Source: Trifolium pratense
Taxonomy: Eukaryota > Streptophyta > Magnoliopsida > Fabales > Fabaceae
Reading direction: 5' to 3'
Assembly (NCBI RefSeq): GCF_020283565.1
Contig: NC_060059.1
Span: 36,696,338 to 36,760,337, forward strand
DNA length: 64,000 nucleotides
Part shown: piece after piece, positions 35,801 to 48,189 of the stretch
How the letters are laid out: every line of letters begins with the position of its first letter
Numbering within the stretch: the first letter of the stretch is position 1
Program-made: the position numbers and the translations under genes
The notes under the pieces: generated by a model
What the model was told of the DNA's origin: nothing
The model's input: only the letters and a program-made list of their open reading frames with translations
Database searches by the model: none

Positions 35801-38800
35801 TTTGACAAAAGGGTGACAGCGAAACCTTCTCATTGTGCTGTGGCGTACAAACTTCTAACTGATGACCAATGTCAAGAGCTTGATGTGAGGTATGCTTGCT
35901 ATAGATATTTGTTTATGAATCTGTAAGACTAACATATATTTCCTTGCCAACGCTTTTATTAATTGTTTACTTTGCTTATTGCTCAGACATATCTGTTTTA
36001 ATTATTAGAAAATTATGTAATCTTAACTTGTATTTCTACTTCTGGTCAAGTATGTGTACTTTGGTATGTCATTGAACAAATGATTTATTGTACAGGGTTG
36101 GTTCTACCTTTCCAACCTTAGCCATTGCATGTTATGACATCCATGGTAATCAAGCACCTTTTCAAGAAATTCCGAAGGATCTGACCATTCGACTTCAGGC
36201 GGCAAAGGACTTGTACTTCAATGTGCGAGGAAGAAATTTTGCTCTTTCAGTTGACAAAATGTCTTTAAAAATCATGGTATGCATATTGTGTACTTCTTCG
36301 GTCTTATTGATTCAAAAAAATTAATTAATAACTATTGCAATGTCTTGGAATGATTGACGCAGGATGCAATGGTTAAAAGTAATGAATTAGATAAGATAAG
36401 TCCTACCTATAGAACTACTTTGATGATTACTTCAGAAAGTGTTCCAATGTCACTATCTTTTCCGTGTCGAGGTGATTTTGATTGATGTTTATCTTTTATT
36501 CATTTGGAAATAAATTAGTTTCCAGTGTTGTTTATTCTTATGCTTGCTATTTTATTTTTTCAGTTTTTCCTAGTTCTCTCAAACATGTTGACCTAAAGCC
36601 TGAGATAAGAGAAGACCAACTACTTCCAGGATTCATTTTCAAGGAGTTAATGTTGGAGGTATCTCAAAATTGCATATGCTGATGTACATTTTGTCTTTAT
36701 CTGATTCATTTGCTTTAGTTCATTCTTATATGTGTACTGTGACCTAAAAAGCAACATTATATGGGAGAGTTGTGTTTGGTAAGTAAGTTTCAAAATAAAA
36801 AAGTTTAAAGAAGTTTAAAATGATTGATCAATGATACAGCTGCTGAATTCTGCAAATGTTTGTATTTTTTGACCAAAAATTCTGCAAATGTTCCAAGATA
36901 CAAAGAAGTGATTGGACATGGGAAAGCCAAATATTTCAAGTTTTATATGCTAGATTGGATCGTGGAAATTCTGGGAAGGATCTAATCAAATGGGTAGATG
37001 GTGAAAACTAGACTAAATTATATAGTGGTATATGGGTTAAATGGTGTTATTGAACATTTGTGCTTTTAAATTGATCAATGGTTTTTGTCAATATATGCTG
37101 CAATGCCGATCTTGTAGGTTGAAGTTTTATGACTGTTAATTTATTGTGGGTTTATTTTTGCCTCTTCTAGAGTAGAAATATTTACGGTTGTTGATTACAC
37201 AAATTTTCACTTGTTGTTCTTAATATACATAAGAAAAATCTGAAGTTGTCTAGGTACACGTACACCATTTATGGAATTTTTTAATCTATAATACTTATTA
37301 ACACCAACCTTATTACAAACTACTATTTTGTAAGTACAGATTTCCTGTTATAATTTTAGATTTGATTGTTAATTATTCCATTTTCACTTGCATTCATTCT
37401 TTAATCATTATGTATTCATGCAAAACAATCTGGATGATCTTAATAAAATTGTTCATATAGTTTTTTTTAACCCTTTGAATGGCCATTTACAAGACAATAT
37501 CTATTTAAAATTACGAACACACTCACAGCCACATATTAGTGTTTCTAACATTATCTAATTAGGTTTCTATAGCATTTGCATAACTATATATTTCTAGTTG
37601 ACATATTTGCTTGTATTTCTATAATCCAGATGTTTGATAAATATGGAAACCATGTGTCTGAAGGCATTGAGGTTGATATTGTTTTGGCTGGATTCGAAAT
37701 ACTAAATCGTTGCAGTACTTTATACAAGGTAATGGTTTTTTACAAACTCTAGTATATTGGGATAAATGTTTTGCATTTATGGTTGTACTAGGACAAACAT
37801 ATAGGTAGGTATATGTGTATATCCTCATATCAATATATGCATGAGCTTTTATTTCACTGTTTTGTTTTCGTCGTATGTTGTTAAATGAAAATTTTGATCT
37901 GCAGGTTGATGATAAAGGAAAAATTAATCTTAGTGGTCTGCTAAAGTTAACTGCAGGTTATGGAGAAAATGGTATGTTGCTGTTAAGTATGATGTTAGTT
38001 ACCATTATACTTTAAATTTGACTACTGCTCTATATTTTCTGCATGTTAGTTGCCATTATAGAATAAATTGAAAATGTTCTATATTGATGTACTACTCATG
38101 TGTCATTTATAATATATCAATAATAAGTTAATAACATGTCAAATAAAAAAATTACACAGCAAAAAAATATATATTCATTTTCATTTTTTCAATACCAAAC
38201 TTCTTTTGTAGTTTTCGGTTATGCCAATAATTGAAGGAAAACAACTTTTGAAATTGTGCAGCATGTGAAGTTGATTTTCAGAACCAAAACTACACAATCA
38301 TAACAAGCCAATACCATGGCTAGCTCATTATTTAAATTTACTTTGCGGTTTCAGATTGCAACATTCGTATATCGTCTTTCCATATCACCTTATTTGTTTG
38401 CTTCATGGTGCAGCATCCATATCTGTCATTTTTCAGAATATAACAATTTTCAAGCAGGAGTTTTCAATTGCGCAAAGAAGCTTGAGAATTGCATCAGAGG
38501 TTATTTTTAGTCCAAAAAAAAAAAAGATTGTAGAACTGTAGTGTATTTTCTTATAATTTAACTGCTGTGTTGTGTACAATTTCAGGTGCCTGGTTGTTGT
38601 GCTGCTGGTAGTCAGCTAGAAAACGTTGAATTTGAAATTGTAAATATTGATGGAGAAGTAGATACAAAGATTCACCAGGACGATCAATATGGCCAGTTTC
38701 ATATGCTCACAATTAAGTCAGACCTTCTCAATGCAGAGAACTCTATGCGGTACACTTTCAAGCATGGACGCTGTACAATTCCATACATCCGTGTTCCAGA

Positions 38801-41800
38801 CATTGAGGGGACTTTTTGCTTTGAAGCTTCACATTCAAAATATACAGATCTATGTCTGGCTGTAAAGGTTATATTTTACTTTTATCTTTAACAAAGTTTG
38901 GCCAAGTTATGAATCATAATTGGTTGGATTTTTCTGCAGGTTCAAGTCATCAAAATGCCAAATGCAAAAGATGATGCACAATTTCTATCCCCGGAAAAGA
39001 ATATTTTTCCAATGCAGGAACTATCACCACTTAATTGTGGAAATGACTTAATGATGTCTGTCATAAATAGTACTAACAAGGTATCAGACATGAATTATGT
39101 TATATTTTTTTTATTGTTCTCAAATAAAAATGGTTTTGAAGTGAATAAGGTACAGCTGTGTTTCGTCTTCGTTATGCTTTAAAATTCATGATCTTGTTAG
39201 GTGATAGAATGAGATTAACATTAATGTTTTTCTAAAAGGCCTTCTTACTTAAGAGATTGTGAACGTTGAAACTTTGTTAGGTGATTGCTCAAGTGATTTC
39301 TTCGATTCGTGTGGCATTGAAATTGATTTTGATTAACAGCAAACTAATTGTCGGTGGTTTATTAATGTCTAATGTCTTTTCAATAAATTCATATTTTTGC
39401 CTCATTTTGACTTTTTCTTGATGTGCTTCTATGCAGAAACTTCAAGATATTTTTCAACTTGGTGAGAAAATTAAAAGCTTAGAAGAAAATCATAATTGTT
39501 ATCTTAATCTAAAGACTGAGACCGAGAAACAGATATTGAGTCTGCAAGGTTCTCTCTCTCATCTAGGCAACATTGATTCCTTATTCACCGACACCAAAGA
39601 GGAAATGACTACAAAAATCAAAAGCATGGAAAACACAGCAGCTTCTGTCCTATGTAGTCTTTCTAATCAACAGACTCCTCTCTTGAAAGATATAATTGGG
39701 GTTGTTGCCCTCCTTGGTTCCGTTCAGAGTCTTGAGCTTAGCAGGTGTGTCATATTTTTCTCCTTTCCCATCCCTACCCACCAAAAGTACAAACTAATAC
39801 TCAGAATAATCTCGCATTTCAGTTTCATTGATAAAGAATAAAATTATTGATTTTAAAGTGTGATAGTAATTGTAGGCAATGTAATTATATGATGATTGTG
39901 GCGGTTGCAATGCAGTTTTTTTTTAATAAGCGTTGTTGATGTTTGAAACTGAACATAATATTCCATCTCGTTACCTCCAAAATCCCACATGCCCCTCAAC
40001 AAATGATTTATTCCCTGTACAACTTGTTCACTAACAATAAAACAATGAATCTTACAGAATGTTAGCTGAATTTCTTGGTGAAGATAAAATGCTGGGTGTT
40101 ATTTGTCGATCTGTTGAGACTGCAATTGCTCTTGAAAAATATAAACAAAATGGAGAAATCGATTATGTGTGTGCTTTGCATGCTGAAGCAGCTGATCTTG
40201 GTAAAGCGATAAGCAAGCGTTTTCTTACTATGTGCTTTGAAAATATAAGGTAATTTGTACTTTCGGGGCCACCATGGCCGTAATTTTGATATATGAATAT
40301 GATTAGTTTTATGGATATTTTCTAAAGAGAAAATTATAGGCTAAACCTTTATGGCTAGGTGCTTTTAATTTGTTTCCTATAGAGAAGATATAATGCAGAT
40401 AGTGCTTCATTTTTTGACAGGCCATGCGAATATTTGCCACAAAAAAATGACTCTCAGAGGAAGCTAGCATTGCCTGATCCCAAGTTACAAAATGGGAGAA
40501 CGCCAGCCGGCTTTATGGGTTATGCAGTTAATATGATTGATCTGGATACCCGTCACCTGCAGACAAGCACAAAATATGGTTACGGGCTTCGCCAGACCGT
40601 GCTATTTAGGCTGTTCAAGAAGCTCCAAGTTTACGAAACAAGAGATAGTATGGTGGCTGCTCTTCAATGTATAGAGGAGGATGGTGCGGTATCCGTAGAT
40701 GGTGGAATTATAAGAGAAATGGGAACTCTTTCTCTTGGTCATGGGTATCTATCTATCTTTTTCTCTTTTTCTGTCTGTCAGCAAATGATGACTTCTAGCT
40801 TGTGCATATTGAGGCTTTGTTCGGTAAAAAATAGTGGATAACTGATAAGCTAGTTTGTGGATGAGCTTGTAGTGGATAGATTATAATCTAGCTTATAGCG
40901 AATAAGCTATCTGATTGAATTTGTAGTGTTTAGTAAAATTAGTGGTTGAACTAGCTTATAAATATGAAATGACATAAAAAAGATATGTTTAATTAATATT
41001 TAATTTTGTTAAGTAAAATGATAGGGGTAAAATTGGAAGAAAAAATAATAAGTTATATGCTATTAAAATAGAGGAGGGATCCGTTGACTCCAGGACTAAG
41101 TCTCCATTGACTTACTCCGCTTAATAACTCGATATCAGCATTATATTTATTCAATCCAACCGTTGAATTCAAAGATCTTATTGAGTAGATCAACTTCGCA
41201 AATTTTTATAAAAATTCAAAAAATGTAGTTATGTATTCAGACTATTGAAATTCAGACTATTTCATAAAATACCTTAAAATACTTATAAATAATACATAAA
41301 AACTTATTTATTTGTAGAAATTATTTTGCATAAGGGCCTTTAGTCTCAATTTTGTATGGATTTCATTGAAATTAGGGGTCTTAGTAGGAACTCATTATCT
41401 CATGACATAGACACAATATGTAAGCATTTGAAAGAGAAATTAGTTTAGATTCATTACGAAATCTGCCTTTAAATGTCTGACTTTTGACATATTTTGATAG
41501 ATCCGCATTTCTTTTATTATGATGATTTATGTGTATTATGTATAAGTTTTTTATTAGAAATTACTCATCTAACTCTGTTTTGTTGTATTGTAGGAATCCT
41601 TCCATATACTTTCCTTGTGCTAACGAGTTGGACAATTCTCCACAAACTAAGGAAATCTTGAGTCAGATTAAAGTAAAGAAAGAAGAGCTGCGGGATATTG
41701 AAGAATACCTTAAAAAGTCAAATAAGTGTATCCAGAAGAATAAAAAAAAATATCAGAAAAAGGACAAGGAATATAAAATTCTTGTTGCTACAACAGTTCA

Positions 41801-41870
41801 GCCTTTGTCCGAGGTACCAGTACCAAAACCAGAGTTTGATTGGGAAACCTTGGTAAACTTAGGTGATTGA
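26858..41870 (+). CDS. GMI1/SMCHD1-like GHKL-ATPase and SMC-hinge protein, 1,479 aa, 35 exons
   Basis: Coding exon starts: 26858, 27329, 27743, 27918, 28277, 29272, 29683, 29849, 30037, 30345, 30623, 31357, 31635, 31781, 32217, 32398, 32958, 33131, 33558, 34316, 34424, 34626, 35780, 36096, 36363, 36564, 37630, 37905, 38414, 38586, 38940, 39437, 40058, 40421, 41594 (stop 41870). All junctions are GT-AG and stay in frame (4,440 nt). The N-terminus is basic (NPKKRKMGER). GHKL ATPase motifs follow: E152, D157 and DNA at 160-162; DNGPGM at 190-195; a glycine loop GMFGYGGPVASMHLG. Coiled coil occurs around 1113-1215, and the SMC hinge around 1216-1390 (GFMGYAVNMI). A lysine-rich coiled coil ends the protein. 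This layout is that of Arabidopsis GMI1, a nuclear SMC-hinge protein induced by DNA damage that promotes homologous recombination, and of animal SMCHD1. DMS3 has the hinge but no ATPase. The ATPase residues look intact. Confidence 0.9.
32748..32872. repeat. LTR-like repeat fragment in GMI1-like intron 16
   Basis: Contains TTAGTCCCACATTGCTTAGA and GATGAGTTAAGCCCAATATA, words common in legume LTR fragments and partly shared with the short LTR family at 34935-35256. Confidence 0.45.
34935..35256 (+). mobile_element. TRIM-like mini LTR element in GMI1-like intron 22
   Basis: Two direct repeats of about 130-145 bp (about 34935-35066 and 35114-35256) begin GTTGTGG(T/C)AAGTGTGAGG and contain ACATTGCTTAGAAAAGTGG and TTTATAAGTGAGAGGATC. 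They are separated by only about 50 bp, ending in the purine tract TTGAGGGGGAGA right before the second repeat, as a polypurine tract would. Third copy of the repeat at 7393-7525. Confidence 0.65.
35480..35600 (+). mobile_element. tRNA-derived SINE in GMI1-like intron 22
   Basis: Pol III-like A box (TAGCTTAGTGGCTAAACT, 35487-35504) and B box (GGGTTCAAACCCC, about 35536-35548). The downstream part repeats AATGTCCCTGTAGCTACTAA twice. Confidence 0.65.
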
Positions 41871-41911
41871 TGTGTTTTTGTTTTCTATGATTTTGTTCAT
41901 TAAACTTGGAG

Positions 41912-41993
41912 CTTTGGATAGTGTTTTTTCATGTGTTGTTATCGGTGGCTGGCGTTCAATGACTTCAAAGGAATTGAATAGGCTTCTTTTTGA
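41912..41993 (+). other. Possible extra 3' coding exon of the GMI1-like gene
   Basis: A 28-codon block reads LDSVFSCVVIGGWRSMTSKE and continues ...LNRLLFE before a donor-like GAG/GTACCG. It would join in frame if the transcript spliced from TTAG/GTGATT (41863) to GGAG (41911), removing the stop at 41868-41870. That intron would be only 49 nt, below the usual plant minimum, so this is unproven. Confidence 0.3.
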
Positions 41994-42099
41994 GGTACCG
42001 ATAGGTTTTGGTTACTGTCATGGATTAATTTATGCACTATCTCTCTTTCTGTTCTGGTTATATATAAGACTCTTTAAAAAGTTTGCCTTTTTTTAATAT

Positions 42100-43308
42100 A
42101 TCATTTATTAATATTATTAATTTGAATTGCAATATGAAAAATTAACATTGAACTGATCAGATTTAACGAATACAATAATTTAATAATAATTACACATATT
42201 TTAGATAAATTTATCACTCAAACAATTTTTATTATAAAAAAAATGTATCAATCGTTAGTTGGTTCAGTGGTGATTGACGTTGAACTTGGTAGAGAGAATC
42301 GCGGTTCGATCCTCGCAATTATGATTGGGAGAAGGTTGGAACCGCTTGATGACAGAATTGACTCCCGAATTAGTTTAAACTGATGGTGAAAGTAAAATAA
42401 AAAGGCTTATTGTGTTCTTTGCCTCAAAATTTCACAATTATACACTTTTAACTTTTAAAATGTGTGATTTTTACTCTTCAAATCTATCTCTTTTTGCACT
42501 TACTAGCCCTCATGGACATTTTGACCAAATTTGACCAAAAAATAGTGACGTGGTAAATTTTGATTTTTGATAACGTGGCATCTCTATGTGTTTGTTGATG
42601 TGAAATTTAACATTTAAAAAATAAAAATAAAAAGCATAGACCACTCCTCCAAATCCTCCCTTCTACTTCCTCCCTCCTTCCATCTCCACACCAAATCTAC
42701 ATGAAAGTTGTTTCCATCTAGAAGTAGACTTAAATTTTTTCAAATATTTTATTCTAAAAAATAGTTCATAAAATACTTAAGTCAAATTACTTATTTTTTC
42801 TATAAATACTTTTTATTTTTGGTTACATTTTCTATAAATACTTTAACCATTGTGCTTATAAAACTTTGTTAGCATGGTTGGTATATTAATTTTTAATTTG
42901 CCTATCTTTATTTAAACTAATTTAACCGTAGATAGAAAAATTATAACATAGACATAAATTCAAATAAAAAGTACTTAAGCACATATACATAAATTAAGAA
43001 AATTAAATATAGAATAATTTAATCATCTTATTAAACATCACTTCACTGTCACTTCTATTAATTTTTTAAACTTTTTGTGTATATATTTAAATATAAAACA
43101 TTTAGGTTTATGTCCATGCAAAAACATCTCCCACTAGGGTTGTGCATGGTTGGGATTTTTTAAAAACCTAACTAACCATATAGGATTAAGATGCATAAAA
43201 AAAATTATAGGATTAAGATGTACAGTACGTAGAAGAGACACCCTCCCTTTCTAACATTTTCATACATGTGGCAGTAGTGGTGGCACTCATTTATTTATAG
43301 TAAAAGTT
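42100..43308. other. Intergenic, mostly repeat debris
   Basis: AT-rich. No gene seen beyond the SINE at 42250-42400. The stretch 42405-42600 has a half-MITE appearance but no clear partner end. Confidence 0.4.
42250..42400 (+). mobile_element. tRNA-derived SINE, family B copy 1
   Basis: A box TTAGTTGGTTCAGTGGTGA and B box GCGGTTCGATCCTCGC, followed by ATTGGGAGAAGGTTGGAACC and ending TGATGGTGAAAGTAAAA. Two inverted copies lie at 45444-45597 and 47955-48105. Confidence 0.75.
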
Positions 43309-43324
43309 AACATATATTTTTATG

Positions 43325-44691
43325 GAAGGCTCTTATGGGTATTTGGGATCAATTTCATCAGCATATGGTTTGGCAAGTAGGGGATGGCCATTGTACAAAC
43401 TTTTGGATGGATAGATGGGTGCCTAATGGTTCTCTCCTCATGCCGATAGCTACCAATCAATTAATTGATCCAACTCTTATAGTGAAAGACGTGGTTACAC
43501 ATGAGGGGAAATGTGACCTTAATTTCCTATACAATAATTTACCTCAAAGTATCGTGCACCAAGTGGTGGCGCTCCCGGCTCCTAAAGAGATAGATGGTCC
43601 GGATTTAGTAGGATGGAGAGGCACAAATACTCGTCATTTTATAGTCCAGAGCGCCTACAATTTGCAACAGGAGAATGTTAATCGAATATAAGGGGATTGG
43701 GCTAGTATATGGAGTTGGAAGAGCCCGCACAAAATTCAAACTTTTACGTGGTTAGCGGCGCATGTTCGTCTTCTTACTAACTATCGTAGGAGCAGATGGG
43801 GGTGGGGATCTCACCAGTTTGTCACATTTGTGGGAATGGTATGGATACGAAACAATCATACATACCATGAGGGATTGCATTTATGCGACCCAAATATGGA
43901 TCACGTTAGTAGCTTCCAATCATATTACTAAATTCTTTTCTTTAAATGGCAGAGATTGGTTCTTCAAGAACCTCAGCAACAAGGAGTATGGAGTGCAAAC
44001 AGATGGGTGGAAGACCATATGAAAACCCTATTCATATGATCCTCAAGATGGCGAAAGATATTGACAAGTATGAACACGAGCACCTTACTATTGGTTAGCG
44101 AAGGAGGGACACCATATATATAGGCTGGAAGAGTCCACCAGAAGATGGATCAAACTTAATTGTGACGAAGCTTATAAAAAGGCTCAAGATGTTGTTGGGT
44201 GTGGCGGCTTACTTCGAAACTCATTTGGTTGTTGGATACAAGGATATACTCAAAAAGATTGGAAGTTGTGACGCCTTACATGCTGAAATGTGGGGTATAT
44301 GTACGTAGGAATGGAGTTGGCGGAAAGACAAGGAGTCACTCGACTCATTGTAGAAAGTGATTCCAAGGTACTCATTGATATGGTTACAGGGAATTGCAAT
44401 CTCAATGGGGCGACACCTATTTTGATTCGTCGTATTTAGGATCTCATTAGCAGGAATTTGCAAATTCAATTCAAGCACACACGACGAGAAGGAAATTTAA
44501 GCGCAGATTGGTTAGCTAATCATAGTTTTACTCATAACTCTTTTGATGTAATGATGTTGGAGACTCCTCCTAGAGAGCTCCAAAGCATACTCTTTGATTA
44601 TATTTCGGGAGCTTGCATGCCTAGAATTGTGCGCATAGCACCGTAGCTTTTCTTCTTTTTTTTGGGCTTTGCCCTCTTCATATAAAAAAAA
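43325..44691 (+). mobile_element. 5'-truncated LINE with target-site duplication
   Basis: Encodes decayed 3' parts of a plant LINE ORF2: a zf-RVT-like segment (WQVGDGHCTNFWMDRWVP) and an RNase H-like segment (CDEAYKKAQDVVGCGGLLRN, IVESDSKVLIDMV, FKHTRREGNLSADWLANHSF). Stops and frame changes break it at about 43689, 44020 and 44438. The 3' end has GGGCTTTGCCCTC and an A tail. A 16-bp direct repeat, AACATATATTTTTATG (43309-43324) and AACATATAATTTTATG (44692-44707), one mismatch, flanks it: the expected LINE target duplication. Confidence 0.85.
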
Positions 44692-44882
44692 AACATATAA
44701 TTTTATGCCATTTGTTAGTATACAATTTGAAGGAATTTTATATGAAAACTTGTTTAATGTATGATTTTAGAAGTTCAAAGACTTATTTTTGCACGACCCT
44801 TTATTTATAAGCAGCAAGCCGGCAACGTATTTTCTGTTTTCAGCACCTCTTGTTGTTTACATTATTATATTTAATTAATATA

Positions 44883-45221
44883 TTCCCTCCTTCCTAAAAT
44901 ACAAGGGATAAACACTCTTTTTTTTGTATGATTAAAAAAAAAAACTCTCTTTTTTTCCCAAAATTTATAAAGGAAAAACACAAATATTTATCTTTTTTTA
45001 ATATTTTTTGTTTATTCTCATTAAATTAAATGCAAATTACATTTAATTTACTCTCTCTTATCTTTTTCATAATCAATAACTAATAAGAAATTGTTTTTAC
45101 ATCTTTCAAAGCAAGTATTTTCAAGAAAAATACCAAAAAACATATTTCAAAAATATTATGTTTTGGGTTTTTTTTAATAAGTGTGTTTTTTATTTTTCCT
45201 TATATTTTGGGACCGAGAGAG
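44883..45221. mobile_element. Stowaway-like MITE
   Basis: Flanked by TA. Left end TTCCCTCCTTCCTAAAATAC, right end ATATTTTGGGACCGAGAGAG, an imperfect inverted pair resembling Stowaway termini; 339 bp and AT-rich within. Confidence 0.6.
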
Positions 45222-45229
45222 TACTACTT

Positions 45230-46180
45230 ATACTTATACTTATAAATAGTCAGTTTTTGTAAAAATGTTATGAAAATATGTAAAGTCAACACATTGAAAA
45301 TTGAACTGTTTCACTTTTTGAATAAATTATTTTTTTTAAATTGAATGTTTAAAAGAGTGCTCTGGGGCACTCGTTAGTAAGACCCTAATATTTATTTAGG
45401 ACAAAACTTATGTGTATTTCTTTAGGTACTTTTTGTATGATTTTTTTGTTTTCACCACTAGTTTAATCTGGTTCGGGGGTCAGTTATGGCATCAAGTGGT
45501 TCCAGCCCCCTCCCGGTCGTAGTTGCGGAGGATTGAACCGTGGTCCTCTCTATCAAGTTCAGCGTCAATTACCAATGAACCAGTACCGATTGGTTTTTTG
45601 TATGATTCTTAATAGCATAAAAACAAATTCAAAGTCGCTAAAAACAAAATTGATAAATATGCGAACAACCTCACAACATCCATGTTAGCATAAAATGACA
45701 AATTGCATAAGGCTACAAATTTAAATATGACTATATTGAAGTGTCTAGAATATTTATTTCTCCGGATTTGTAGCGTTGATGACACCAAAATCAACATTGA
45801 TTGAATTTTCACTAGATCGAAACTTAAACCTGGAACAAATAAACACTGCACAAAGACGAAACAACAAAATACACTGTACGAAGACAAAAAATCAAAACAA
45901 ATAAATATATGAAAATTACACTTATTTATTATAATAAAAAAGAGAAAAAATATTTGGAGGAGTGATTTCAGATCAAAATTGACCTTGAATCACCTCTTTT
46001 TTTTTCTTTTTTTTTTAAATCACCCCTCTATAATAGATTAAGAAGGACAAAAAAATACTTTTCGCTGTTGTTGACATGTATTATAATAACTTATAAAATA
46101 TTAACAAACGTACTGATGACAGTCAATTATATGTTGTTTTTAGTAGTAATTTAGGTAGTTTTAATAGCAATTGAAGCTCA
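45230..46180. other. Intergenic, no gene seen
   Basis: Apart from the SINE, AT-rich spacer. A fragment at 45355-45390 (GGGGCACTCGTTAGTAAGACC) resembles one end of the foldback family at 2325. Confidence 0.4.
45444..45597 (-). mobile_element. tRNA-derived SINE, family B copy 2
   Basis: Complement of 42250-42400: on the minus strand it reads GGTTCATTGGTAATTGACGC, then the B box CGGTTCAATCCTCCGC, ending GTGGTGAAAACAAAA. Confidence 0.75.
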
Positions 46181-46189
46181 AAAGCAAGC

Positions 46190-47500
46190 AAATACCCGAA
46201 AAAGTGAAGTTACTTGGCCCAGAAACAAGAAAAGTGGAAAAAACAGCAAAAAAGGGCAAAAATGTAATAAAGCAGCGCAACCATCATACCCACGACGAAT
46301 CCCAGCGTGGCGCGATCAGAATGCGGTTAAATTGAAGAAAATCTGCAACAAATCTTTTTCATCGTACCACGATGACTTGTCATCGTGGCACGATGATGAC
46401 TTGAAAAGAACGCAGAAAATCTTGAGAAGATCTTCCATCGTACCACGATATGATCCATCGTGGCCATGATGAGGCGAAAATACACGCCATCGTGGCCACG
46501 ATGGTGTGATGGACGAATAGAAAAGCCCAAAACCCAGCTGAAAAACTATAAATGGAGATTTCCTCGTTCACTATTATTCATTCCAAAAAATATTGAGAAT
46601 ATTCAATATTCACTATAGAGTTAGGATAACTCTAAGGAGGAGGCAAGGAGGCCAAGGAACTCCAGGGCCAATAAGGTTCTTTTCTTTCTGTCTTTGTAAT
46701 TTATTTTTCCTAGATTAGGTGGAGTCGATGAACTCCCTTACGAATGTTTGATTTTGTATTTTGTACAATTTGGGTATCAATTCAATTGTTTATGATTGCA
46801 AACTCTTTTATTGTCCGGTTTTATATTTATTTTAATATTGATCACATTAGAATAAAATCTAAGGACCTAGTGGATATCACATAGGAAACGAAACTAGTAA
46901 TCCCAAACGAATGACGATATGATATGGCCAAAATGAGTCCATTAAATTTAGTATATGAGGTCTTAGTATAAAATTAAAAAACACGATAATTTCTACCTGA
47001 GGCAGAGTTAAGACTAGTTAGAGGCACACGTGACGGCTTATGACACATGGAGTCACTAAGGTAATGATACCAACGTTTTTAACAAAAAAGTGGAATCTGG
47101 GGCGATGATACTTAAAGAGAGTAAGAGTAACCACTAAGTAGGCTCTGAACAGTTTGTAATATAAATAGGAAACAATTGTTTTCGAACCTATTTTTAATAG
47201 TCTAATTCCTGATAAAGGGAAACAAGAAATAACCACCAAGCAGGAGTAAGAGAGGGATCCGACCACACTTAACCACCCCGTATGGTCACACACACACTAT
47301 TTATTTTTATGTCATTTACTTTCTGCATTTTAATTTCCTGTCATTTACTATTACCCGCAAAGATACCTTTCAAACACCAAAGCGAATGCAAAATCATTCC
47401 TAAGCGAAACTAGTAACTTTAGCACAATCGCTGTGGAGAACGATAAACTTATCATTTTATTACTTGGTAACGATTCTCTGCACTTGCAGAACCACCGTCA
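46190..47500 (+). mobile_element. LTR-retrotransposon-like leader region, decayed
   Basis: TATA-like ACTATAAATGGAG near 46545, transcription-leader-like sequence to 46700, and at 47420-47500 the words TGTGGAGAACGATAAACTTA and GATTCTCTGCACTTGCAGAA, which I associate with leader regions of plant Ty3/gypsy (Tat/Ogre-type) elements. No coding frame survives. Neither border nor partner LTR could be identified. Confidence 0.4.
46360..46503. repeat. Cluster of five short CATCGT...ACGATG dyads
   Basis: Palindromic words CATCGTACCACGATG (46360), CATCGTGGCACGATG (46381), CATCGTACCACGAT (46436), CATCGTGGCCATGATG (46456) and CATCGTGGCCACGATG (46488) occur within 145 bp. Confidence 0.9.
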
Positions 47501-47954
47501 TGTACTTAATACATTTTTTTTTACAAATACTTAAGACATTATTCAAGAAAGTAAAAGATCTATAAAAAAAACAAAAAATGTAACTTTTATAAAAAATGAT
47601 GTAATTATTTTTTAGGGACATTTTTTTTTTCAGGGACATGTTAACTAAGTATTACTGAAGCACTAACTAAAAAAACAAAAAAAATGTTATATTAAGAAGT
47701 TAATTTTTAAGTTTTTTAAAAGTCACTACACTTGTTAAAAAAAAGTCACTACACAAATTTTAAAATATTTTTCTATATTTAGACCACTAGTTAGAATTTG
47801 TATTTTATAAATTCTTTAAAAATACCGTCATAATACTTGTTACTTGTTAGAAATTAGAATAATCCTTCTTGTTCACCGCTTAAATGTTCTCATTTTTTTT
47901 TAATACCGCTCAAATATTTGATCGATGTAGTACTTAATAAGATTTGTTATTTTT

Positions 47955-48105
47955 TATTTTCACCATTAGGTTAACTTGGTTCGGTAGTCAATTCTGATAT
48001 CAAGTAGTTTCAGTCCCTTTTGATCGCAGTTGTGCGAGATTAAATTGAGGTCCTCCTATCACGTTTAGCGTCTATCATCATTGAATCAACTAACGATTGA
48101 TACTT
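47955..48105 (-). mobile_element. tRNA-derived SINE, family B copy 3
   Basis: Minus-strand copy of the 42250-42400 family, more diverged: TTGATTCAATGATGATAGAC..., B-box region CAATTTAATCTCGC, end CCTAATGGTGAAAATAAAA. Confidence 0.65.
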
Positions 48106-48189
48106 AATAAAAAAATTATTGACGTATATAATAAGTACAAGATAAAAATATAAATGTGCTACAAAATAATAATGTAATCGATGCTTAGA

